A stretch of 64,000 nt of DNA from Fibrobacterota bacterium (GTDB lineage: Bacteria > Fibrobacterota > Chitinivibrionia > Chitinivibrionales > Chitinispirillaceae). The stretch's first letter is position 1, and the number at the start of each line of letters is the position of its first letter. Of the stretch, positions 34,205-43,819 are shown in pieces. The position numbers and the translations under genes were made by a program. Location: positions 12,481-76,480 of the forward strand of contig JAEYNR010000059.1 of assembly GCA_023412475.1 (NCBI GenBank), in the 5' to 3' direction. Under the pieces are notes generated by a model that was given only the letters and a program-made list of their open reading frames with translations, did no database searches and was not told the DNA's origin.

Positions 34205-35769
34205 TATTTTGCGTACTCGGTGTATCTGCTTTCCCTGATGATAGTGACTTTGATCTGTCCGGGATATTCCATCTCATCCTGAATCTTCAGGGCAATCTGT
34301 CCGGCCATCTCTTCAGCCTGAGCATCGTTAATTGTTTCCGGTTCGACCATGCATCTTATTTCACGGCCTGCCTGAATTACATAGGATTTACTTACCCCTC
34401 TGAAAGAATCTGCAATTTCTTCCAGCTTAGTGAGCCGGTTGATGTAATTGGTCAGAGTTTCACGGCGAACGCCAGGTCGTGTGCTGGAGATTGTATCTGC
34501 AGCCTGAACAAGAATAGGGTAAACCGAGATTGGTGGCACGTCTTCATGGTGAGCCGCAATCGCATTACAGATAATTTCGTTTTCATTATTTTTAGAGGCC
34601 ATATCAGCACCCAGCTCAGAATGAGTGCCTTCAGTTTCTCTGTCAATTGCTTTACCAATATCATGAAGCAATCCGGCACGTACTGCGATTTTTGGGTCAA
34701 GCCCAAGCTCAGAAGCCATCAGGCCTGCCAGGATTGCAACTTCTTTGCTATGTTGAAGGACATTCTGCCCATAAGAGGTTCTGTATTTTAACCGTCCCAG
34801 CATTTCGACCATTTTCGGTTTGAGCCCATGAACATCCAGCTCGAAAATAACCTCCTCTGCAGCCTCTTTCATTATTTTTTCCAGCTCTTTTTCACTCTTT
34901 TTGATAAGCTCTTCGATACGGCCCGGATGAATCCTTCCATCGGTGATCAGCTTTTCCAGTGCCAATCTTGCAATCTCTCTACGGATAGGGTCAAAACCGG
35001 AAAGGATAACCGCCTCGGGAGTATCATCAACTATAACATCTATCCCGGTAGCTTCTTCAAATGAGCGGATATTACGTCCCTCACGACCAATAATTCTTCC
35101 CTTCATCTCATCGTTTGGAAGATGTACTACAGAAACGGTTGATTCCACAGTGGTATCTGCAGCACAGCGCTGAATTGATTGGACGATGATCTCTTTGGAT
35201 TCGCGTTCTGCATCGGCTTTTGCCTGATCCTTAATCTCTTTGATCATCTGGGCACATTCGTAGCGAACCTGATTTTCCAGATTCTCCAACAGCAGCTTTT
35301 TGGCTTCCTCCTGAGTCATGTGAGAGATTTTCTCCAGCTTTTCGTTTTCCTGGGCGATAAGCCGGGTTAATTCGTTGTCTTTGGTGCGCAAGGTTTTTTC
35401 TTTGGTATTAAGGAAACTTTCCCGTGCAGCAAATTCTGATTCCCGTTTTTCGATAAGGTCTTCCCGCCTTTTCAGATCAAGATCCAGCTCCTTAAGCCGT
35501 TGTTGCTCCTGTCGGATACTTTCTCTTGTTCTGGTGGCTTCTTTTTCAAATTCTGTTTTGGCTTTGAACCACTCATCCTTTGCCTCAAGAATTGCCGTCT
35601 TTTTCTGGAGTTCAGCCTCATTTCTGGCTTCTTTAACGATTCGTTCAGCCTCTCTCTGAATCTCCTGTTCTTTATTCTGTTTGTATTTTCTGTCTATTAG
35701 CAAGCGCCAGTAAAGGCCAGCCGCAATACCAACGACAGCGGTTATGATATAAATGAGTGTAACACCCAT
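34204..35769 (-). CDS. rny: Ribonuclease Y
   Basis: 521-residue membrane-anchored endoribonuclease for mRNA turnover. An N-terminal membrane helix (LIYIITAVVGIAAGLYWRLL) is followed by a long charged coiled coil to about residue 210. A KH domain follows with MKGRIIGREGRNIRSFEEAT, then an HD domain with RAGLLHDIGKAID and AIAAHHEDV. Length is normal. GGAGG precedes the ATG. It lies downstream of zapA and of a terminator. Confidence 0.96.
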   Translation of the reverse strand: MGVTLIYIITAVVGIAAGLYWRLLIDRKYKQNKEQEIQREAERIVKEARNEAELQKKTAILEAKDEWFKAKTEFEKEATRTRESIRQEQQRLKELDLDLKRREDLIEKRESEFAARESFLNTKEKTLRTKDNELTRLIAQENEKLEKISHMTQEEAKKLLLENLENQVRYECAQMIKEIKDQAKADAERESKEIIVQSIQRCAADTTVESTVSVVHLPNDEMKGRIIGREGRNIRSFEEATGIDVIVDDTPEAVILSGFDPIRREIARLALEKLITDGRIHPGRIEELIKKSEKELEKIMKEAAEEVIFELDVHGLKPKMVEMLGRLKYRTSYGQNVLQHSKEVAILAGLMASELGLDPKIAVRAGLLHDIGKAIDRETEGTHSELGADMASKNNENEIICNAIAAHHEDVPPISVYPILVQAADTISSTRPGVRRETLTNYINRLTKLEEIADSFRGVSKSYVIQAGREIRCMVEPETINDAQAEEMAGQIALKIQDEMEYPGQIKVTIIRESRYTEYAK

Positions 35770-35804
35770 CTAAACCTCCTGAAAAGATTTATAGTGAATA
35801 TATT

Positions 35805-35833
35805 AAAAATGGAGAGGAGTCAATCCTGCTCCA
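35805..35833 (-). terminator. Intrinsic terminator downstream of zapA
   Basis: On the minus strand TGGAG-C-AGGA pairs with TCCT-CTCCA around loop TTGAC (35810-35833), followed by TTTTT (35805-35809). It ends transcription between zapA and rny. Confidence 0.75.
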
Positions 35834-35948
35834 CAGTCTACAATGTTTTGAAAACTGGAAAAAACAGATGCTTTCCGTTACTGTAACTGTACGGGAAGAA
35901 TCGGGCAAGGAGGTTTTCAGCAGTGCCAGGATAACAATAAAAATGCTT
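35805..35948 (-). ncRNA. Candidate 6S-like small RNA (ssrS position) after zapA
   Basis: About 145 nt between the zapA stop and a terminator, without a reading frame. The zapA-ssrS arrangement is conserved in many bacteria. On the minus strand TGAAAAC (near 35920) can pair with GTTTTCA (near 35855), and CCTG with CAGG further out, leaving a central bubble that includes a GTAACGG/CCGTAC region. This outline suits a 6S-like RNA but pairing is modest; it could be just a zapA 3' UTR. Confidence 0.3.
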
Positions 35949-36248
35949 TCATTGCAGTGCGTTGTCGATCTTCTGTGTTAACGATTCGACAGTCTGCTGC
36001 AGCTCACGTATCTTATTGGCACTCTCTTCACATTTGGTTTTACATTCAAACAGTTCACCTGCAATGTTCAGTGCAGACAAAACAGCTATTTTTAATTGAT
36101 CATAAATTGCTGTGTTTTGCCGGATCTCTGCCATCCTGGAATCAACAAACTCGGCAATCTGCCTGATGGTTTCGATATTTACATCGCTTTTGATCTGATA
36201 CTCTACACCAAAAATGACAACTCGAACGCTTTCCATGGACGAGCCCAT
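35949..36248 (-). CDS. zapA: Cell division protein ZapA
   Basis: 99 residues. VRVVIFGVEYQIKSDVNIET, then IRQIAEFVDSRMAEI, is the ZapA fold, followed by the conserved coiled coil. It bundles FtsZ filaments at the division site. GGGGG lies upstream of the ATG. It follows the ZapB-like gene by 32 nt, in the conserved pheT-zapB-zapA order. Confidence 0.92.
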   Translation of the reverse strand: MGSSMESVRVVIFGVEYQIKSDVNIETIRQIAEFVDSRMAEIRQNTAIYDQLKIAVLSALNIAGELFECKTKCEESANKIRELQQTVESLTQKIDNALQ

Positions 36249-36280
36249 ACAACCCCCGACCAGTTACATTTTTGGTCTGA

Positions 36281-36547
36281 TTACTGTTGTACCATTTCCA
36301 ATTTCGATAAAATTCCCTGTATTCGTTCAGCAGTAATATTAAGCTTGTTTTGCTGGCTCTGGGTATCGGTTTTCAACATCTCCAGTTCAGCTTTGAGTTG
36401 ATCATTTTCAGATTCAATATCTGAAATTTTATTACTGTTCTGATTGAGCTCCTCCCGGAGCTGGTTATTCTCTTTGCGTACATTATCCAGTGCAGTAATC
36501 AGCGCCTGTACTTTATCTTCCAATTCATTAAGAAAATCAATAGACAA
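36281..36547 (-). CDS. zapB: ZapB-like coiled-coil cell division protein
   Basis: 88-residue protein that is almost all coiled coil (LEDKVQALITALDNVRKENN, then QLREELNQNSNKISDIESEN). Starts at TTG with GGGAG 5 nt upstream. In this position, between pheT and zapA, such proteins are ZapB-like partners of ZapA. Assignment depends on context and coiled-coil character. Confidence 0.7.
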   Translation of the reverse strand: MSIDFLNELEDKVQALITALDNVRKENNQLREELNQNSNKISDIESENDQLKAELEMLKTDTQSQQNKLNITAERIQGILSKLEMVQQ

Positions 36548-36713
36548 GGTAACTCCCTTCTCCAGTATTCTATAGTATAACGGGTCTTAAGCCCTGGTTA
36601 AAAATATTATTAGGCCATACCTCTTTACACTGAAAGCAAAGATTACGCAAGGAAGGCCTGTTTTAATATATACAAAGTTATGGAAAAACACCAATAGCTT
36701 CTGTTATGGTATT

Positions 36714-36742
36714 ATCCTACTGTTGTAACTAATAGATGTCAA
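36714..36742 (-). promoter_or_regulatory. Probable sigma70-type promoter for zapB-zapA
   Basis: On the minus strand TTGACA (36737-36742) is followed by 17 nt and TAGGAT (36714-36719). It sits just after the pheT stop, about 165 nt upstream of the zapB start, so the division genes may have their own promoter. Confidence 0.45.
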
Positions 36743-36749
36743 TGTTTTT

Positions 36750-39134
36750 TCAGGTACGAAGCTGTGCACCGAATTTTGACTGCACTGTCGAAACAATTGC
36801 CGAGCAGATACCCTCTGCTTCCTTATCAGTAAGCGTCTTCTCGACTGAGCGAAGTTTTACACTGAAAGCAATACTTTTGCTCCCTTCCCCCAGCTTCTCG
36901 CCACGATAGAGATCAAAAGGAGTAACTTCCTCGATAAGCGATGAAACAGTGTAAATCTCACTGATAATTTCTGATGCCATCAGCTTATCAGCCATCACAA
37001 AGCAGAAATCCCGCTCCAGTGCTGGAAACCTGGGAAGCTGCCTGTATCTGGGCTGTGGCAGAGAGGATTGTAGTAATGATGTTACATCCAATTCGGCATA
37101 ATAGACAAATGACTTGATATCAAAATGGTCACAGATTCTCTCAGAAACTTTTCCTGCAATTCCCTTAACAGTACCATTGCTGACCAGAGCTGCCTCTTTT
37201 TCCCAAATCGAAGCAGAATCAGCAGCAGGTTTAAATGTAAACTCACCAACTCCACAATGAGCCCCAAAAGCCTCTATAATTCCCTTAAGGATATAATAGC
37301 TGCAGGGAAGAGCCGCAGTGCTCCAACTGCTTGCCCAATAATTACCTTCAATCAAAATACCTATAACCTGTCGCTCAACAGTACCAGAGTTAGTTTGCTC
37401 GAAAATTTTACCAAATTCAAAAAAATGATTATTGAGATTTTTACGGTTGAGGTTATAAGCCAGCACTCCCAACATACTGCCAGCTAAAGTTGTTCGCATC
37501 TGAGCCATTTCTGGATTCAACGGATTCAGCAACACCACTGGAAGAACCTGTGGAGTAAGCAAAGAACGCAGTTTTTCAGAAGTCATGCTGTTGGTTACGA
37601 TCTCCCGCAATCCAAAAAATGCAAGAGCGGTTCTAAGCTTATCGGTGATCCTCTCTCTCAATGGCAAACTCATATTCAGATCGACAATAGCCGCTCCAGA
37701 TGGAACTATATTGTCATAACCGTACATCCGCCCAATCTCTTCGATCAGATCCTCTTCTATGGTGATGTCATGACGAAAAAGAGGAACAACGCAACTGATC
37801 TGATCTGGTGATTCAGTAGTGCATTTAAAACCCAGAGATGTAAGAAAAGAAAAAATCTGCTCTGAACCCAGGGCTACTCCAAGTACTCTGGAAGCTTTAG
37901 ATGTACGGATAATAATCGTACGCGGTGAAAAAGCTTTGGGGTATTCATCAATTCTGCCAATTGCAATCTGGCCACCAGCAGTCTCCAGGATTAGCTGAGC
38001 CGCAGTATCAATGGAATCAACCAATCCCCTATCTGGATCAACTCCCCGCTCAAATCTGTAGGAGGAATCGGTTGATAACCCTAACCTTTTTGAGGTCTTT
38101 CGAATGCCAGTCTGCTCAAAAAATGCACACTCCAGAAAAACATCGGTTGTGCTGTCCAGAATCTCAGATCCGGCACCACCCATTATTCCAGCAAGTGCTG
38201 CCGGTTGATCTCCATCACAAATAAGAAGATCTTCGGCAATAAGCTCCCGCTTAATTTCATCTAGAGTATTGAAGGTGAAGTTTTTGCCGGCTCTTTTAAC
38301 GATGATTTTTTTATGCTGCAAAGATGCATAATCAAAGGCATGCATGGGTTGACCGTACTGAAGCAGCATATAATTGGTTACATCAACCACATTATTAATG
38401 GGTCTTATACCCCCTAGGGTCAATCGGCGTTGCATCCAGTCGGGAGAAGGCTTAATCTGCACTCCCTTAATCAGTCTTCCACAGTATCTGGGACAGCGAT
38501 CAGCCGCTTCGATTGAAATAGAAATATAATCCTCAATCCTGAGGCCTTCTGTTTCAACCGGAACATTAGCATTATTTTTTAAAGGTAACCCGAAGTTAGC
38601 CGCAACCTCTCTGGCCACCCCGAGAACACTCAGACAGTCACCACGGTCAGGAGTAATTTCAATCTCAATGACAGCATCATCACCAAAATAGGTGGAAAGT
38701 GCTTCACCAACTTTAAAATCAGAGGGCAAATCGATAATACCATCATGATTTTGGGAAAGACCCAGTTCCTCTTCAGAACAAAGCATCCCGAATGACTCTA
38801 CCCCCCGGATTTTAGATTTTTTGATGCGGAAATCTTCTCCCAGAACTGTCCCAATAGAAGCCAATGCTACAGTCATTTCGGCTCTGACATTGGGTGCACC
38901 ACAGACTATTGTCAGTGGCTCCTGCTCTCCGGCATCTACTTTGCAGACAGATAGTCTGTCGGCATTGGGATGTTTTTCGGTATGAAGAACCCTGGCAACC
39001 TTCACTCCGTCAGGTATGTGGTATTGCTGGATCGAGGCTACTTCCAGCCCAGCAGATGTAAGTGCATCTGCCAGTTCGCTTACTGGAACATCAATATCAA
39101 CAAAATCTTTGAGCCAACTGTATACTACTCTCAT
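36750..39134 (-). CDS. pheT: Phenylalanyl-tRNA synthetase beta subunit
   Basis: 794 residues, normal length. N-terminal tRNA-binding OB domain (residues ~40-150, VARVLHTEKHPNADRLSVCK), B3/B4 editing domain (DRCPRYCGRLIKGV; INNVVDVTNYMLLQYGQPMH), B5 domain (ITIEEDLIEEIGRMYGYDNI), catalytic-like core and C-terminal FDX-ACB anticodon-binding domain (LPRFPALERDFCFVM). Pairs with PheS as alpha2beta2. Located 115 nt after pheS. Confidence 0.97.
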   Translation of the reverse strand: MRVVYSWLKDFVDIDVPVSELADALTSAGLEVASIQQYHIPDGVKVARVLHTEKHPNADRLSVCKVDAGEQEPLTIVCGAPNVRAEMTVALASIGTVLGEDFRIKKSKIRGVESFGMLCSEEELGLSQNHDGIIDLPSDFKVGEALSTYFGDDAVIEIEITPDRGDCLSVLGVAREVAANFGLPLKNNANVPVETEGLRIEDYISISIEAADRCPRYCGRLIKGVQIKPSPDWMQRRLTLGGIRPINNVVDVTNYMLLQYGQPMHAFDYASLQHKKIIVKRAGKNFTFNTLDEIKRELIAEDLLICDGDQPAALAGIMGGAGSEILDSTTDVFLECAFFEQTGIRKTSKRLGLSTDSSYRFERGVDPDRGLVDSIDTAAQLILETAGGQIAIGRIDEYPKAFSPRTIIIRTSKASRVLGVALGSEQIFSFLTSLGFKCTTESPDQISCVVPLFRHDITIEEDLIEEIGRMYGYDNIVPSGAAIVDLNMSLPLRERITDKLRTALAFFGLREIVTNSMTSEKLRSLLTPQVLPVVLLNPLNPEMAQMRTTLAGSMLGVLAYNLNRKNLNNHFFEFGKIFEQTNSGTVERQVIGILIEGNYWASSWSTAALPCSYYILKGIIEAFGAHCGVGEFTFKPAADSASIWEKEAALVSNGTVKGIAGKVSERICDHFDIKSFVYYAELDVTSLLQSSLPQPRYRQLPRFPALERDFCFVMADKLMASEIISEIYTVSSLIEEVTPFDLYRGEKLGEGSKSIAFSVKLRSVEKTLTDKEAEGICSAIVSTVQSKFGAQLRT

Positions 39135-39249
39135 ATTAAATTTTCTTCAATCAAAAGGCATTTGTTTCCACAAAAATCCCCCTTAACGGGTGATTTGCTA
39201 AAAATGTCCTAATTTGTGGTAGCCGTGAAACTAGTTACCCTGTTTAAAT

Positions 39250-40287
39250 TTAGAACTGTTTTAAAAACCGGACATCATTTTCATAAAAGTAACGGATATC
39301 TTCGATGCCGTACTTTAGAAGCGCAATCCGTTCGATGCCGATACCAAAGGCGAATCCGGTGTATTTTTCCGGATCAATTCCTACATTTCTCAAGACATTG
39401 GGATGAACCATTCCCGCACCCAGCACCTCAAGCCATCCGCTTTTCTTACAGATGCTGCAGCCTGCTCCCCCGCATAAGAAACACTCAACGTCGATTTCAA
39501 CGCTGGGCTCTGTGAAGGGGAAAAAAGATGGACGGATTTTAATGCGGGTCTTTTCATCAAAAAATCTGCGACAGAAAGCCAGCAGTGTTCCCTTAAGATC
39601 TGAGAAACTGACATTTTCATCTACATACAGCCCCTCAATTTGATGAAACAGACAGTAGCTGCGAGCACTGATCTCTTCATTGCGATAAACCCGTCCCGGC
39701 ATGATATAACGGAAAGGGGGCTTGCGATTCTCCATGGTACGAACTTGTACAGGAGAGGTATGTGTCCGAAGAAGCACCGACTCTGAAATGTAAAAAGTGT
39801 CCTGCATATCGCGGGCAGGATGAAACGCTGGAGTATTGAGTGCTTCAAAATTATAATAGTCAGTTTCAACTTCGGGCCCGTAGGCCACGGAAAACCCCAT
39901 GCTCAGGAAAATATCCCTTATTGAATTGCAGATCTGCATCAAAGGATGAATACTTCCTTTAGGAAAAGGAAATCCCGGAAGAGTGGGATCAAATGAAAGA
40001 GAACTCTTTTTCCCGCCCATGCTTTTCCAGGGTGCTTGCTCAAATTTTTCCTCAATGGAAACTCTGAGCTGATTTGCCCTTGCTCCAAACTCCCTGCGCT
40101 CCAGTTCAGGCATGTCCTTAAGGGATTTTAGAATTTCCCGTAATATTCCTTTTTTGCCCAGATACTTAATACGGAACTGTTCGGCAGTTTCTTTATCCTT
40201 AACAGCCGACAATTCGGATTCTGCATCCTGACCGATTTTGTCAAGATCATTTAATGAATGGCTGATATCGGCACTTTCAGAACTCAT
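39250..40287 (-). CDS. pheS: Phenylalanyl-tRNA synthetase alpha subunit
   Basis: 345 residues. N-terminal coiled coil, then a class II catalytic core with motif 2 (RPGRVYRNEEISARSYCLFHQIEGLYVDE) split here as RPGRVYRNEEISAR and FHQIEGLYV, and motif 3 GFAFGIGIERIALLKYGI. A Cys set CFLCGGAGCSICKKSGW near residue 275, as in many bacterial PheS. Eight nt after rplT. Confidence 0.97.
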   Translation of the reverse strand: MSSESADISHSLNDLDKIGQDAESELSAVKDKETAEQFRIKYLGKKGILREILKSLKDMPELERREFGARANQLRVSIEEKFEQAPWKSMGGKKSSLSFDPTLPGFPFPKGSIHPLMQICNSIRDIFLSMGFSVAYGPEVETDYYNFEALNTPAFHPARDMQDTFYISESVLLRTHTSPVQVRTMENRKPPFRYIMPGRVYRNEEISARSYCLFHQIEGLYVDENVSFSDLKGTLLAFCRRFFDEKTRIKIRPSFFPFTEPSVEIDVECFLCGGAGCSICKKSGWLEVLGAGMVHPNVLRNVGIDPEKYTGFAFGIGIERIALLKYGIEDIRYFYENDVRFLKQF

Positions 40288-40295
40288 TTCAATCC

Positions 40296-40643
40296 TTATG
40301 CTGCTATAGTATCGATTAATTTTTTGAATGCATCCGGTTCATGAAGTGCCAAGTGAGCCAGAGCTTTTCTGTCAAGCTCTATTCCCTTTGCCTTCAGTCC
40401 TGAGATGAATTTTCCGTATGTAACACCATACTGACGGGTAGCAGCATTGATTCTCATGATCCACAAAGAGCGGAAATTACGCTTATTCTGTTTTCGGTGA
40501 GCATAGGCGTAAACACCTGAGTGAAAGAAAGAATCTTTAGCAATGGAAATACAATTAGCACGCTTTCCGTAGTAGCCTGCTGTCATTTTGAGTAATTTTT
40601 TGCGTTTAGCCCGTGATGCAACACGGTTCTTAGCCCTTGGCAT
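40296..40643 (-). CDS. rplT: 50S ribosomal protein L20
   Basis: 115-residue L20: MPRAKNRVASRAKRKKLLKM, GYYGKRANCISIAKDSF and YAHRKQNKRNFRSLWIMRIN are classic. Binds 23S rRNA early in assembly and in many bacteria represses its own operon. Standard infC-rpmI-rplT order. Confidence 0.98.
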   Translation of the reverse strand: MPRAKNRVASRAKRKKLLKMTAGYYGKRANCISIAKDSFFHSGVYAYAHRKQNKRNFRSLWIMRINAATRQYGVTYGKFISGLKAKGIELDRKALAHLALHEPDAFKKLIDTIAA

Positions 40644-40701
40644 TTCTAACTCCTTTTATGAATAATCCAGAAAAAAATCAGTTTTGTAATTATGCAATAA
40701 G

Positions 40702-40896
40702 TCACGCCAAAATCATTGTGCGAACCTTTTTTTCAACTCCGGCAAAAACAAGAGTCGTCTGTCGCAGGTTGCGTTTGCGCTTGCGGTCCTTTTTGTTTAA
40801 AATATGAGTGTGAAATGCTTTGCCTCTTTTTACATGGCCTTTTGCAGTCACTCTGAAACGTTTCGTTGCGGACTTACGACTTTTCATCTTCGGCAT
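40702..40896 (-). CDS. rpmI: 50S ribosomal protein L35
   Basis: 64-residue L35: MPKMKSRKSATKRFRVTAKG, HVKRGKAFHTHILNKKDRKR. Normal length, between infC and rplT. Confidence 0.98.
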   Translation of the reverse strand: MPKMKSRKSATKRFRVTAKGHVKRGKAFHTHILNKKDRKRKRNLRQTTLVFAGVEKKVRTMILA

Positions 40897-40934
40897 AAAA
40901 TACTCCCACTTTTTATCAGAAATTATTTATAGTT

Positions 40935-41552
40935 TTACTGATTGTTGTTGCTATTCTGCTGTGATTGCTCTTCCTTTTTCTCCAGATCAAGCTTCCGGTT
41001 AAACTCTTTGATTTTTATTTTATCGGGAACATATATGGAAATCATATTTCTTCCCTCCATTTTTGCGGCGACTTCAATTTGAGACAAATCCGCAAGGCAA
41101 CTATCCAGTCGTTCCAGAATCTTGTGGCCAAAATCAATATGAGTTATCTCTCTTCCCCTGAAAACCACCGTAGCCTTGACCCTGTCACCTTTAAGAAGAA
41201 ACTTGCGTGCGTGACCCATCTTAAAGTTAAAATCATGCTCATCGGTTTTTGGATGAAGCTTGATCTCCTTTAAATGCATTACATGCTGCTTCTTTTTAGC
41301 CTCTTTGGCTTTTTTGGATTTTTCGTATTTGAATTTACCATAATCCATAATGCGGCATACTGGTGGATCGGCGGTAGGTGCAACTTCAACCAGATCAAGT
41401 GCCGATGCTTCTGCTCTGGCCAGTGCATCATTGATAAGCATTATTCCAAGAGCTTCACCATCTGCGCTTACTACTCGTACACGCGAGGATCGGATCTCAG
41501 TATTGATCCTGGTAGTGTCACCATCTTTAGTCTGAGGACGAAATCTATTGAT
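40935..41552 (-). CDS. infC: Translation initiation factor IF-3, starting at AUC
   Basis: 205-residue IF-3. The first in-frame ATG (41441) would remove the conserved N-terminal segment. The frame upstream encodes INRFRPQTKDGDTTRINTEI then RSSRVRVVSADGEALGIM, the universal IF-3 N-terminus. The only start with a ribosome site is ATC at 41550-41552, 6 nt after GGAGG (41559-41563); the site abuts the thrS stop. Non-AUG starts (AUU or similar) are known for infC and let IF-3 repress itself. The C-terminal domain is intact (KEIKLHPKTDEHDFNFKM). A Gln/Asn-rich tail follows. Confidence 0.93.
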   Translation of the reverse strand: MNRFRPQTKDGDTTRINTEIRSSRVRVVSADGEALGIMLINDALARAEASALDLVEVAPTADPPVCRIMDYGKFKYEKSKKAKEAKKKQHVMHLKEIKLHPKTDEHDFNFKMGHARKFLLKGDRVKATVVFRGREITHIDFGHKILERLDSCLADLSQIEVAAKMEGRNMISIYVPDKIKIKEFNRKLDLEKKEEQSQQNSNNNQ

Positions 41553-41564
41553 AAAAGACCTCCT

Positions 41565-43478
41565 TTAAATGTTTTGGATATTCAAACCGGGCTTGTTTGA
41601 TTTTTGCAGACTGTTTATAAACTGATTCAGAGGAATTGCCCCCTGGTCACCTTTCCCATGCATGCGAACCGAAACTGTGCCGGCCTGCTGCTCCTTTTCA
41701 CCCACAATAACCATACAGGGCACTTTGTGCAGCTCAGCATCTCTTATCTTGTAACCGATTTTTTCGCTTCTGTCATCAATTTCTGTACGTATTCCGGCAT
41801 CAAGAGCCGCTTTTTGCACCATGCACGCATAATCGAGAAATCGATCAGAGACCGCAAGAATCTTGAGTTGAACAGGCGAGAGCCATAGAGGCAGTGCACC
41901 ACCAAAATGCTCAAGCATAATACCAATGAACCGTTCCATGGAACCAAAAAGCGCACGGTGGATCATGACCGGTCTTTTTTTCAAACCATCCTCTGCCGTG
42001 TACTCAATCTCCAGCCTCTCAGGCATGCTGAAATCAAGCTGAATGGTTCCACACTGCCAGCTTCTGTTAAGTACATCCCGGATATGAAAATCAATTTTTG
42101 GACCATAAAAAGCACCATCCCCAGGGTTAAGCTGGTATTCATACCCCTGAGTTTCAAGCACATTCTTGAGTATACTTTCTGCCTTGTCCCACATCTCTAT
42201 TGACCCGATGAATTTTTCCGGCCGTGTCGAAAGCTCCATCTTATAATTATCAAAGCCAAAGGTCCGGTACATATTAATAATGAACTCAATCACCTCTGTA
42301 ATCTGCTGCTGAATCTGCTCCTGAGTGCAGAAAATATGCGCATCATCCTGGGTAAATTGACGGACTCTGAAAAGCCCATGCAAAGTGCTGGATTTCTCAT
42401 GGCGGTGCACCAAACCAAATTCGAAGAATTTAATCGGGAATTCACGGTATGAATGCGCTGTATTTTTAAATATCAGCAGATGTCCCGGGCAGTTCATTGG
42501 TTTTACCGCATGCTTGGACTCATCTATCTCTGTAAAATACATGGCATCACGGTATTTATCGTAGTGTCCGCTTTTTTTCCAGAGCTCCTCATTGAGGATA
42601 ACAGGAGTTTTTACTTCCTGATAACCTGCCCTTACATGCTCTTTGCGGCTGTGATCGGTTACGATATTATAAAGCACCATTCCAGCAGGATGCCAAAATG
42701 GAAATCCCGCCCCCTCCTGGTGAAAAGAGAACAGTTGAAGATCCTTACCCAGTTTCCTGTGATCGCGCTTCTGTGCCTCTTCAAGCATCTTCAGGTACTC
42801 ATCGAGCATAGATTGTTTGGGAAAGGAGATGCCATAAATTCTCTGAAGCATCTTGTTTTTTTCACTGCCACGCCAGTAAGCTCCGGCAGAGGATAAGAGC
42901 TTTATAGCTTTGATATAACCGGTGTGAGGAATATGAGGGCCACGGCAAAGATCAATCCATTCCCCCTGGCTGTAAATACTGGGGGTGTCCTCTATATCAT
43001 TAAGTAGTTCTAATTTATAGATCTCATTCTTAGATTCAAAGTACTCACTCATTTGAGCACATTCCCGTTCACTGCGCTTTATCTCCAGTTTCTTAGAGGC
43101 CAGCTCTTTTGTTTTGGTCTCAATAGCGACCAGATCTTCTGGGGTAAATGGCTTTTCCACATCAAAATCGTAATAAAAACCACTTTCAATTGCAGGGCCG
43201 ATGGCTATTTTCGCCGTTGGGAACAGCTCCTGAACAGCCTGTGCCAGCAGGTGTGAAGAGGAGTGCCAGAATACCGACTTGCCCTCAGGATCATCAAAAG
43301 TGATGATCGCAACATTATCATTATCCTTGAGCTCTCTATCAAGATCGACAAGGGATCCATTTATTTTGGCAGCAAGTGCCGATTGAGCAAGTTTGGGACT
43401 TATATTTTTAGCCAAATCCATCGCAGAACTGCCCTCAGGCATCTCTTTGATGTTACCATTAGGTAATATTATGTTCAT
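41565..43478 (-). CDS. thrS: Threonyl-tRNA synthetase
   Basis: 637 residues. TGS domain (1-60), editing domain with HSSSHLLAQAV (Zn/editing His motif), class II core with NCPGHLLIFKNTAHSYREFP, RVRQFTQDDAHIFC and GTIQLDFSMPERLEIEYTAE, and C-terminal anticodon-binding domain (ILAVSDRFLDYACMVQKAAL). First gene of the conserved cluster; infC follows 12 nt later. No T-box-like leader is apparent in the 127 nt before the tRNA-Val gene. Confidence 0.97.
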   Translation of the reverse strand: MNIILPNGNIKEMPEGSSAMDLAKNISPKLAQSALAAKINGSLVDLDRELKDNDNVAIITFDDPEGKSVFWHSSSHLLAQAVQELFPTAKIAIGPAIESGFYYDFDVEKPFTPEDLVAIETKTKELASKKLEIKRSERECAQMSEYFESKNEIYKLELLNDIEDTPSIYSQGEWIDLCRGPHIPHTGYIKAIKLLSSAGAYWRGSEKNKMLQRIYGISFPKQSMLDEYLKMLEEAQKRDHRKLGKDLQLFSFHQEGAGFPFWHPAGMVLYNIVTDHSRKEHVRAGYQEVKTPVILNEELWKKSGHYDKYRDAMYFTEIDESKHAVKPMNCPGHLLIFKNTAHSYREFPIKFFEFGLVHRHEKSSTLHGLFRVRQFTQDDAHIFCTQEQIQQQITEVIEFIINMYRTFGFDNYKMELSTRPEKFIGSIEMWDKAESILKNVLETQGYEYQLNPGDGAFYGPKIDFHIRDVLNRSWQCGTIQLDFSMPERLEIEYTAEDGLKKRPVMIHRALFGSMERFIGIMLEHFGGALPLWLSPVQLKILAVSDRFLDYACMVQKAALDAGIRTEIDDRSEKIGYKIRDAELHKVPCMVIVGEKEQQAGTVSVRMHGKGDQGAIPLNQFINSLQKSNKPGLNIQNI

Positions 43479-43605
43479 AACTGCTAATTTTCCATGTTAC
43501 CGCTTGAAACGGATATTTTCATATAAATACAGCAAGCCTCCTTCCATCCTTTTTTCTCTTTCAAAGAAAAACTAAAGGATCAGGAAGAAAGGCATAATTT
43601 TAAAA

Positions 43606-43679
43606 TGGGCGTTACTGGACTCGAACCAGTGACCCCTACCATGTCAAGGTAGTACTCTAACCATCTGAGCTAAACGCCC
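43606..43679 (-). tRNA. tRNA-Val(GAC)
   Basis: Minus-strand cloverleaf: acceptor GGGCGTT/AACGCCC, D-arm GCTC...GAGT, anticodon stem CTACC/GGTAG with loop TTGACAT (anticodon GAC), T-arm ACTGG-TTCGAGT-CCAGT, discriminator A. About 74 nt; CCA not encoded. Sits upstream of thrS on the same strand. Confidence 0.95.
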
Positions 43680-43819
43680 TAAAAGATTTAAATTTTGGCC
43701 ATCCGGGGTTATTTTTCTGCTAACCGCAACTGAGAGGAAGGATTCCTGCCCGGACTGATTCCAGACGGCAAGTGTATAAAATACGATAGAATGAGTAATA
43801 AAGTCAAAATAAAAGTATA

